From Micromonospora peucetia (GTDB lineage: Bacteria; Actinomycetota; Actinomycetes; Mycobacteriales; Micromonosporaceae): a DNA stretch of 64,000 nucleotides. Position numbers and translations under genes: made by a program. Below are positions 6,447-13,255 of this stretch, in pieces. The stretch covers positions 6,076,001-6,140,000 of the forward strand of contig NZ_FMIC01000002.1 of NCBI RefSeq assembly GCF_900091625.1. Reading direction: 5' to 3'. The notes beneath the pieces are model-generated. The model was not told the origin of the DNA. It was given only the letters and a program-made list of their open reading frames with translations, and did not search any database. Position 1 is the stretch's first letter; every line of letters begins with the position of its first letter.

Positions 6447-9275
6447 GTGCTGGTGCTGGTGCAGCAAGAGGAACAGACGACCCGTCTCCAGCACGCATTT
6501 CGAGCGTGTGAGGAGCAACAGCGCGGACACGTCGCGCTGGTCACCGGCGCTGTCGGGAGCGGCAAGACGAGCCTGCTGGAGTCCTTCAGCGAGTGGGCGG
6601 CAGCCACTGGCGGGCAGGTGATGAGCGCCGCCGGCTCCAGGGCGGAACGCGGGCTTCACCTGGGGGTGATCGGGCAACTGTTCCACAGTGCCCGGTTCTC
6701 GCCGGAGGCTGCGGCGCGGGCCGAGAAGCTGATCCGCGACGCCGCCGTCGCCGTACCCCTGCCCGAGCCCGGCGGTGAGGCGGCCGAGGGCGACCGGGCC
6801 TGGGCCCCTCTGCTGCACGGCCTCTTCGCCACCCTGCTCGACCTGACCGGCACCGGGCCCCTGGTCCTCGCCGTCGACGACGTGCACCACGCCGACCCGG
6901 CCTCGCTGCACTGTCTTCTCTATGTGACCCGCAGGTTGCGTCACGCCCGGATCATGGTCGTGCTCGCCGAGGCGTCGACGCTGCGCCCGCCGCATCCGCT
7001 GTTCCGGGCCGAGCTGCTCAGCCAGCCGCACTTCGCCCGGATCGCCCTGCCGCCGCTGACCGTCGACGCCATCACCCGGCTGGTCGGCGGCGAGGCCGAC
7101 GCCGCCGACGCCCGGGAGACGGCGGAACGCTGCGTGCACATGACCGGTGGCAACCCGCTGCTCACCCGGGCACTGATCGAGGAACGGGCCAGCGGCGAGG
7201 TGAGCGACGACTCCGGCCCCGCAGTCGGTGACGCGTTCGACCAGGCCGTGCTCGGTTGCCTCTACCGGCACGAGCCGGGGGTACGCCGGGTCGCCCAGGC
7301 ACTGGCGGTACTCAACCGGCCCGCGCCGACCGAACTGCTCGGTCACCTCCTCGACGTGGTGCCCGAGTCCACGGTCCCGGCGGTAAGGGTGCTCCGCACC
7401 TCGGGTCTGATGGAGTCCGACCAGCTGCGCCACCCGCGCATCCTGCGCTCGATCCTGGGCGACATGTCGCCCGACGAACGGCGGAGCCTGCACCGGCGGG
7501 CCGCCGAGGTGCTGCACGACCACGGCGCCGAGCCGGGCATCGTGGCCGAGCATCTGGTGTCCGCCGGCTGGGCGGACGATCCCTGGGTGGTGCCGGTGCT
7601 CCAGGACGCCGCCGGGCACGCGTTGGCGGCGGGCCGGCCCGACCTGGCCGCTGCCTGTCTGCGCCTGGTCAACCGCGCGCCGGTGGACGAGCAGCAACGG
7701 ACCGCCACCACCGAGATGCTGGTGAACGCTCGCTGGCAGGTCAACCCGCTGACCGTGAACGGGCAGCTGACCGAGCTGGTCGAGACGGCGCGGGCCGGCG
7801 GGCGGTCCACCGACGCGGGCCTGTCCGCCGTGCCGTACCTGCTCTGGCAGGGACGGGTGGCCGAGGCCACCGAGGCGGTCAGCGCCTTCCCCACCGACGA
7901 GGAGTCCGGCCCGGCCGGACCGGCCGGTCGCCTGCGGATGATGCAGCTGCTGATCTCCCTCTCCCACCCGGACCACCTGGCCACCGTTCGGGAGACCCCG
8001 AGCACCTGGAGCCGGGCGGCGAACGCGCCGACCACGATCAGCCCGTTGCTCCAGGCGGTGACGGTGCTCGGCACCGCGCTGACGCCGGCCGCGGAGAACG
8101 ACACCGTGGCAACCGCCGAGCAGCTCCTTCAGCGCCACCACACCGACGACGGCACGTTGGGCCTGCTGACCGCTCCCCTGCTGGCGCTGCTCTGGGCGGG
8201 CCGGTCCGACCGGGCCGCCGTCTGGGGGGAGGTGCTGCTCGGCCGGCCGGCCGCCCAGCACGCCCCGATGTGGCGGGCCGTCATCCGGGCGGTCCGGGCG
8301 GAGGCGGCGTTGCGCATCGGCGACCTGCCGGGCGCCGAGCACCACGCCCGGGCGGCCCTGGCGGACATGCCCGCCCCTGCCTGGGGAGTGGCCGTCGCCG
8401 GCCCGCTCGCCACGTTGATCGCATGTGCGACCGAGACGGGCCGGTTGGCCGAGGCCGACCGGTGGCTTGCTCACCCGGTCCCGTCCGGCATGTTCCGCAC
8501 CCCACTGGGCCTGCACTACCTGGCCGCCCGGGCCCGACACCACCTGGCCGTGCGGCGGCCCCACGCCGCCACCACCGACCTGCGGCGGTGCGGCGAACTG
8601 ATGCGCACCTGGGGCATCGACGCGGCCGGGCTGGTGCCGTGGCGGCTGGAGCTGGCCCGGGTACAGCTCAGCGTCGGCAGCAAGGCGCAGGCCACGCAGC
8701 TTCTCCAGGAGCAGTTGCGGGTGCCGCACGGGGTCGACGACCGGACCCGGGGCCGGACGCTGCGGCTGCTCGCCACCACCGCCGCCCAGGACCACCGGCG
8801 CAAGCTGCTCTCCGAGGCGGTCAACCTGCTCCAGTCCAGCGGCGACCGGCTGGAACTCGTCCGGGCCCTCGGCGACACCGGTCAGACGCTGCAACGGGCC
8901 GGTGACTCCGCCCGGGCCAGACTGCTCGTCCGCCGGGCATACCAGCTCGCCCAGGACTGTGGGGCGTCGGTGCTGGCCCAACGGCTGATCCGACGGGAGC
9001 CGGGCAACGGGCTACCGGCGTACCCGGTCACCGCCGAGTTGCAGGAGCCGGACGACGGGCTGAGCGACGCCGAACGTCGGGTGGCCGCGCTGGCCGCCCA
9101 GGGACACACCAACCGGCAGATCTCCAGCAAGCTCTTCATCACCGTGAGCACCGTCGAGCAGCACCTGACCCGGGTCTACCGCAAGCTCGACGTGAAGCGG
9201 CGGACGGACCTGCCGTCCCGACTCGTCGCGTACGCCGAGGCACTGGCCGACGAGAGCCAGGGCGCCGCGTCCTGA
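6447..9275 (+). CDS. LAL-type LuxR-family transcriptional regulator (second of a tandem pair)
   Basis: The protein has 942 residues from the chosen GTG; the longest frame, from 6360, would add 29. Walker A is GAVGSGKTS (34-42) and Walker B LVLAVDD ends at D144-D145. The helical middle region aligns by eye with LAL regulator 1. The C-terminal LuxR domain includes GHTNRQISSKLFITVSTVEQ and then HLTRVYRKLDV. The recognition-helix region is almost the same as in LAL regulator 1 (TVSxxEQxLTRxYRKLDV in both), so the two may bind similar DNA or act together. They probably arose by duplication. The gene converges on the glycosyltransferase gene across a bidirectional terminator. Regulation of the PKS and exporter is the likely job. 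Confidence 0.92.
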   Translation: MLVLVQQEEQTTRLQHAFRACEEQQRGHVALVTGAVGSGKTSLLESFSEWAAATGGQVMSAAGSRAERGLHLGVIGQLFHSARFSPEAAARAEKLIRDAAVAVPLPEPGGEAAEGDRAWAPLLHGLFATLLDLTGTGPLVLAVDDVHHADPASLHCLLYVTRRLRHARIMVVLAEASTLRPPHPLFRAELLSQPHFARIALPPLTVDAITRLVGGEADAADARETAERCVHMTGGNPLLTRALIEERASGEVSDDSGPAVGDAFDQAVLGCLYRHEPGVRRVAQALAVLNRPAPTELLGHLLDVVPESTVPAVRVLRTSGLMESDQLRHPRILRSILGDMSPDERRSLHRRAAEVLHDHGAEPGIVAEHLVSAGWADDPWVVPVLQDAAGHALAAGRPDLAAACLRLVNRAPVDEQQRTATTEMLVNARWQVNPLTVNGQLTELVETARAGGRSTDAGLSAVPYLLWQGRVAEATEAVSAFPTDEESGPAGPAGRLRMMQLLISLSHPDHLATVRETPSTWSRAANAPTTISPLLQAVTVLGTALTPAAENDTVATAEQLLQRHHTDDGTLGLLTAPLLALLWAGRSDRAAVWGEVLLGRPAAQHAPMWRAVIRAVRAEAALRIGDLPGAEHHARAALADMPAPAWGVAVAGPLATLIACATETGRLAEADRWLAHPVPSGMFRTPLGLHYLAARARHHLAVRRPHAATTDLRRCGELMRTWGIDAAGLVPWRLELARVQLSVGSKAQATQLLQEQLRVPHGVDDRTRGRTLRLLATTAAQDHRRKLLSEAVNLLQSSGDRLELVRALGDTGQTLQRAGDSARARLLVRRAYQLAQDCGASVLAQRLIRREPGNGLPAYPVTAELQEPDDGLSDAERRVAALAAQGHTNRQISSKLFITVSTVEQHLTRVYRKLDVKRRTDLPSRLVAYAEALADESQGAAS

Positions 9276-9288
9276 CGCGTGCCCGAGA

Positions 9289-9314
9289 GGGCGCGGTGTC
9301 CACCCACCGCGCCC
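9289..9314. terminator. Bidirectional hairpin between LAL2 and the glycosyltransferase
   Basis: GGGCGCGGTG (9289-9298) and CACCGCGCCC (9305-9314) form a perfect 10-bp stem with a 6-nt loop. It lies in the 64-nt gap between two converging stop codons and can terminate both transcripts. There is no strong T run, as is common in high-GC actinobacteria. Confidence 0.7.
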
Positions 9315-9339
9315 CTTCGGCGCGTACGACAGCGGAAGC

Positions 9340-10746
9340 TCAGCCGACGGCCAGCCCGGCAGTGCGGTGGGCCGCCGTCTCGTCGCGGTGCCGCAGCACG
9401 AGGTCGGCGGCGGCGGTGACCCCGCCGGCCTGCCGCATCCGCCGGCTCCACAGCTCCGCCCGCGCCCGGAACGAGTCGTCGTCCAACAGTCGCCTGAGCT
9501 TGGCGAGGATGTCCTCGGCGCGCGGCGAGTCGACATGCTCGACGGTCAGCGCCACCCCGCTGTCGACCGCGCGCACCGCGCCGTCGGGGCAGTCCAGCCA
9601 GAACGGCATCACCAGCTGTGGTAGGGCGAAGTGGACGGCCTCGTGGATGGCGTTGGCGGCGCCGTGGTTGAAGACGACCCGCACGTGCGGGTGGGCCAGC
9701 ACCCGAAGCTGCGAGGGCATCCACGCCTCCACCCGCAGGTTGCCCGGCAACCGCTCAGCCGGCGGAAGGAGGTGCTGCTGACGCGCGGGCAGCTTCCACA
9801 GCACGGCGTGTTCGGGCCCGAGCCGGTCGGCGACCTCGACGATCGCCTCCACCTGCCCCTGCGACGGTCGCATGATGGTGCCGAACCCGATGTAGACCAC
9901 CGATGGATGGTCGTCGAGCCAGCGGGTCAGCTCGTCGTTTCCGTCGACCGGCGGCAGCTCCCGGGGCACCACCGGACCGAGCATCCGCAGCTTCGCCGGG
10001 GCGGTCGCGAACGGATACTCGAAGCCGAAGACCGTGTACGCCATGAGCGCCGCGGCGGACTCGACGTAGCCCGCCGGGCGCATCTCCGGGTTGCGGATGC
10101 CGGCCGCCTTGCGGGTGGCGACGGCGGCGAGGCTTCGCCGCAGCCGCTCCGGCTCCGTCAACGCGCGCACCAGCCGGTTACGGAAGCTGGCGTTGGCCGC
10201 CTGCTGCCGGGGCGTCATCCGCGCCGGCAGCCCGGAGAACGAGACGGGGTAGCGGGGCGGCAACTGCTGCTGGAGGAAATTGGACGGCGGCAGCGAGATG
10301 CTGACCACGAAGGGCAACTGCCGGGTCTGCGCCGCGTCCATCGCCCAACTGGTGAGGCTGTCCACCACGGCCACCGCTGGCCCGACCTCGTCGATGATCT
10401 CGAGGCAGCGCCGGTAGAGCTGACCCATGTGGTCGTAGTCGGTACTGACGTCGAGGTAGCGGGCGAAGGCGTTCGCCCGGTCGCCGGTGGTCAGCAGCCG
10501 GTACGTCGCGTCGTCCCAGGTCTCCGGCGACGACTGCGGGCGGGGCGGGCCGAGCGAGACGAACGAGACCTCGCCGGGGCCACGCAGCCCCTCGACGTCG
10601 CCCCGGCGGTCCTCGGTCGAGGCGAACCAGACGTTGCCGATGCCCCGAGCCTTCAACTCGCCCACGATGCTGAGCAGCGGGTTGAACATCCCCGCGCTGC
10701 TGTAGGCGACGACCAGCACCGCCCGGCCGTGGTCCTCTCCGGTCAT
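9340..10746 (-). CDS. GT1-family (GT-B fold) glycosyltransferase, macrolide type, with atypical active site
   Basis: This 468-residue protein looks like a UDP-sugar glycosyltransferase of the macrolide/OleD group. The N-terminal half is acceptor-like and the C-terminal nucleotide-sugar domain has VVYIGFGT and VRVVFNHGAANAIHEA (His361) followed by a LVMPFW segment. Such enzymes attach sugars to polyketides or inactivate them for self-protection in the cytoplasm. Two family features are altered. The N-terminal GHVNP-type motif with the catalytic His reads GMFNP (Met20), and the DQ donor motif reads DCPDG. Activity or donor choice may therefore differ. An upstream ATG at 10866 would add 40 residues unlike the family, so 10746 is preferred; GGGGA lies 8 nt before it. 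No deoxysugar genes are in the window. Confidence 0.85.
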   Translation of the reverse strand: MTGEDHGRAVLVVAYSSAGMFNPLLSIVGELKARGIGNVWFASTEDRRGDVEGLRGPGEVSFVSLGPPRPQSSPETWDDATYRLLTTGDRANAFARYLDVSTDYDHMGQLYRRCLEIIDEVGPAVAVVDSLTSWAMDAAQTRQLPFVVSISLPPSNFLQQQLPPRYPVSFSGLPARMTPRQQAANASFRNRLVRALTEPERLRRSLAAVATRKAAGIRNPEMRPAGYVESAAALMAYTVFGFEYPFATAPAKLRMLGPVVPRELPPVDGNDELTRWLDDHPSVVYIGFGTIMRPSQGQVEAIVEVADRLGPEHAVLWKLPARQQHLLPPAERLPGNLRVEAWMPSQLRVLAHPHVRVVFNHGAANAIHEAVHFALPQLVMPFWLDCPDGAVRAVDSGVALTVEHVDSPRAEDILAKLRRLLDDDSFRARAELWSRRMRQAGGVTAAADLVLRHRDETAAHRTAGLAVG

Positions 10747-10950
10747 GACCAATGTCCCCGCCACTCCTTCCCGCCTGTTCGGCGCCCCGCGCCGTCCCAC
10801 CGTGGAGTACGCCCCCGCTGGCGGGCTGTTCGTGAAGCCGTTCAGTTGGGCGGTGAGGTCGACCATCGGGATATGTCGGTGAAAGGTTCAGCGCGGCTCA
10901 TGGTGAACAGGTCGTCACGTCGGGACGCCCGGAACCATCAGCCACCGCTA

Positions 10951-10981
10951 CCTATACACATTGCCACGGACCGCATGACAA
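10951..10981 (-). promoter_or_regulatory. Possible promoter of the glycosyltransferase gene
   Basis: On the minus strand, TTGTCA (10976-10981) is followed after 19 nt by TATAGG (10951-10956). This resembles a housekeeping-sigma promoter with a slightly long spacer. It lies 205 nt upstream of the chosen ATG, giving a long leader. The match is modest. Confidence 0.3.
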
Positions 10982-11163
10982 TGCCCGTCGAAGAGGCTGG
11001 CTTTTTACCGATTTTTTTGGATGAAGTGACTCAGTACATCATTTGCGCTGGTCAATTGCTGTTTGGTGGTATGCAGACGCGTATGCGGGTTTCCGCCTCA
11101 CCGGCCACGGTCCGTCCTCCTGCTGGGACGCACCGGTGGCGGGCGGCGGCTCCGACCCGCTCG

Positions 11164-11207
11164 ACGCCGATGGCCCGGGCCGCGGAAGCGGCTCGGGCCA
11201 TCGGCGT
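11164..11207 (-). terminator. 20-bp stem-loop with GGAA loop, terminator of the PKS-exporter operon
   Basis: Bases 11164-11183 pair with 11188-11207, with one G-U pair when transcribed, around a GGAA tetraloop on the plus strand (TTCC in the minus-strand RNA). It starts 73 nt after the TAG stop of the permease gene. It is the strongest hairpin noticed in the window and the natural end of the long minus-strand transcript. No T tract follows. Confidence 0.7.
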
Positions 11208-11279
11208 ATCGGAGCGGTGCGACGGAACAGGTGATGATGAGCATTCGCAGTTGCCGTCGCGGTGTCAGCCCATGTTCAC

Positions 11280-12119
11280 CTAGTCCATGGCACGGCGCAT
11301 GAAGCCACGCATGCCGATTGCCGAGAACACCACGAAGACCCCGGTGAGAACGACCATGCACAGCCAGAGCGGCAGCGACTCGACCCCCGGCGGGGCGACC
11401 AGCGACCGGGTCGCCTCGCTGATGTAGGTGAGCGGGTTGAGCGAGCAGATCACCTGGTACCAGCGCAGCGAGTCCAGCCCGAGCAGCGGGAACTGGGTCG
11501 CGCCGGTGAACATGAGCGGGGTCATCACCACGGTGAACATGATCTGGATGTGCTGCGTCGGCACCAGGGTGCCGAAGGCCAGGCCCACCGCGGCGCCGAC
11601 CAGGGCGCCGATGGCCAGCACCCCGATCACCTTGAGCACCACCGCCCAGGGCCAGGTGACATCGAGCATCAGCATGCCGACCGGGATCAGCACCACGCCG
11701 GCGATCAGGCCACGGATGCCACCGAAGACGATCTTCTCCAAGGCCACCAGCGGGATCGCCATGGGCGACAGCAGCCGGTCCTCGATCTCCCGGGTGAAGG
11801 AGAAGTCCATCATCATCGGCAGCGCGGTGTTCTCCAGCCCGATCAGGAAGGCGTTCAGCGCGATGACGCCGGGCAACAGCACGCTGGTGAAGCTCTCGCT
11901 GGCGTACCCCAGGTTGCCGAGCACCTTGCCGAAGATCAGCAGCATGAACAGAGGCTGGATGAAGACCTGGAGCAGGAAGCCGACCAACTCCCGGCCGGTG
12001 ACGAACAGGTCCCGCGAGAGCACCGCGCGGAACGTGGCGAACTGGTCGAGCGCACGCACCGGCGGCGGCGCCGCAGCCGTCGACGGCGCGGACGGGGTGG
12101 CGGGGGCGACGACGCTCAC
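11280..12119 (-). CDS. ABC-2 type exporter permease (DrrB-like)
   Basis: The 279-residue integral membrane protein has a short Pro/Ala-rich cytoplasmic N-terminus (about 1-25) and about six hydrophobic helices, among them FLLQVFIQPLFMLLIF and VVFSAIGM near the end. This matches the ABC-2 permease family of drug exporters such as DrrB. It should form the membrane channel for the adjacent ATPase and move the polyketide out of the cell. Its GTG start overlaps the ATPase stop by 4 nt (GTGA), which implies translational coupling and equal production. A large hairpin terminator follows the stop. Confidence 0.92.
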   Translation of the reverse strand: MSVVAPATPSAPSTAAAPPPVRALDQFATFRAVLSRDLFVTGRELVGFLLQVFIQPLFMLLIFGKVLGNLGYASESFTSVLLPGVIALNAFLIGLENTALPMMMDFSFTREIEDRLLSPMAIPLVALEKIVFGGIRGLIAGVVLIPVGMLMLDVTWPWAVVLKVIGVLAIGALVGAAVGLAFGTLVPTQHIQIMFTVVMTPLMFTGATQFPLLGLDSLRWYQVICSLNPLTYISEATRSLVAPPGVESLPLWLCMVVLTGVFVVFSAIGMRGFMRRAMD

Positions 12120-13168
12120 CGTAGTTCCCTTCCGGTCAGGTGGATGAAGACATCTTCCAGACTGGGCTGGCCGATGTTGAGGTCACGGACCTCGCAGCCC
12201 AGGTCAGCGAGGATCTTCATCGCCATCGGGATGGCGTTGGCCGGCTGGGTGCTGGTGTAGATCCGGAAGGAGAGCGGGGCGTTTGGATCGGCGGGCGTCT
12301 CGGGTGCCGGCATGGGCATCGGCATCGGCGGCATGCCGGGGAACGTCGGCGCCGCGGCGGCTCCGGGGTTGCTCGTCCGGAAGTGTTCCACCTGCTCCAC
12401 GTCCGGGATGCCACCGAGCGCGGCGCGCACCTCGTCGGCGGGGGCACCGGGGGTCACCACGAGGGTCAGCGTGCTGCTGCCCGGCAGCGTACGGGTCAGC
12501 GCGGAGGGAGTGTCCAGCGTGAGCAGCTTGCCGTGGTCGACGATGCCGACCCGGTCGCAGAGCTTCTCCGCCTCGTCCATGTCGTGGGTGGTGACCACCA
12601 CGGTCACCCCGGCCCGCTTCAGCTCGGCGATCCGGTCGTGCACGAAGAGCCGGGACTGGGGGTCGAGGCCGCTGGACGGCTCGTCGAGGAAGAGCACCCG
12701 GGGCGAGTGCATCAGCGCCCGGGCGATCATCGTGCGCTGGGCGAGGCCGCCGGAGAGGAAGTCGGTGCGGGAGTTGGCGTGCTCCTTGAGGCCCATCTGC
12801 TCCAGCAGCTCGTCCGCCCGACGGATGCGCTCCGCCCTGGGCACCCGGTGGTACGCCGCGTGGAACAACAGGTTCTGCCGGACGGTCAGCGCCCGGTCCA
12901 GGTTCACCCGCTGCGGTACGACCGCCAGCAACTGCCGGGCGGCAGCAGGCGCGCCGATCACGTCCGCGCCGCACACCTGGGCACGGCCGGACGTGGCCCG
13001 CACCCGGGTGGTCAGCACTCCGATCGTCGTCGTCTTACCCGCGCCGTTCGGCCCGAGCAGTCCGAAGACCTCACCGGCGCGAACGGAGAAACTCAGCCCG
13101 TCCACCGCCGGTGGCATGTTGGGCTGGTACTGCTTGACCAGCCCCGTGACCACCACTGCCTCGTCCAC
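12116..13168 (-). CDS. ABC transporter ATP-binding protein (DrrA-like drug exporter)
   Basis: This 350-residue nucleotide-binding subunit has Walker A GPNGAGKTT (39-47), the signature LSGGLAQ starting at residue 138, Walker B VLFLDEPSSGLD and the switch His in TTHDMDEAE. The C-terminal extension typical of DrrA-type proteins ends with EDVFIHLTGRELR. It powers export of the polyketide, giving self-resistance. An odd Pro/Met-rich insert (PGMPPMPMPMPAP) sits in the C-terminal domain and makes the protein slightly longer than usual. The start is a GTG at 13168 with GGGAG about 9 nt upstream. A nearby ATG is out of frame. It follows the last PKS gene by 87 nt, and that gap carries its own regulator-like boxes. 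Confidence 0.93.
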   Translation of the reverse strand: MDEAVVVTGLVKQYQPNMPPAVDGLSFSVRAGEVFGLLGPNGAGKTTTIGVLTTRVRATSGRAQVCGADVIGAPAAARQLLAVVPQRVNLDRALTVRQNLLFHAAYHRVPRAERIRRADELLEQMGLKEHANSRTDFLSGGLAQRTMIARALMHSPRVLFLDEPSSGLDPQSRLFVHDRIAELKRAGVTVVVTTHDMDEAEKLCDRVGIVDHGKLLTLDTPSALTRTLPGSSTLTLVVTPGAPADEVRAALGGIPDVEQVEHFRTSNPGAAAAPTFPGMPPMPMPMPAPETPADPNAPLSFRIYTSTQPANAIPMAMKILADLGCEVRDLNIGQPSLEDVFIHLTGRELR

Positions 13169-13218
13169 GTCGTCATGCTCCCGTCCTGAATCATCGGTCC
13201 GATAGATGTGCGTGCGCC

Positions 13219-13247
13219 GATAGGGGGCACTAGGGGCACGCCAGGGG
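13219..13247 (+). promoter_or_regulatory. Three AGGGG repeats phased at about one helical turn
   Basis: AGGGG occurs at 13222-13226, 13232-13236 and 13243-13247, steps of 10 and 11 bp, so all three face the same side of the helix. The first is part of an exact GATAGGGG box (13219-13226) shared with the regulator upstream regions. They lie about 50-80 bp upstream of the exporter GTG, in the gap after the PKS gene. This suggests separate control of the exporter in addition to read-through from the PKS operon. Confidence 0.45.
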
Positions 13248-13255
13248 CGCAGCCG

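Larger units (their letters stand above)
10747..11279. other. Intergenic region upstream of the glycosyltransferase and downstream of the exporter
   Basis: This 533-nt non-coding stretch holds the terminator hairpin at 11164-11207 for the PKS-exporter transcript. T-rich runs lie around 11010-11022, and a possible minus-strand promoter lies at 10951-10981. Short open frames here have no ribosome-binding site or coding bias. None of the CCCCTATC-type boxes seen elsewhere was found here. Confidence 0.5.

Noticed and set aside
4171..9000. Long open frames on the minus strand (4171-6237 and 6102-8981) opposite the two regulators
   Set aside because: They mirror the codon bias of the plus-strand LAL genes, give low-complexity Gly/Arg/Pro/Gln-rich proteins and match no family. 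They are GC-bias shadows.
10747..10866. Forty-residue N-terminal extension of the glycosyltransferase
   Set aside because: The upstream ATG has no ribosome-binding site, and the extra residues do not resemble GT1 proteins, which begin close to the VLVVAY strand.
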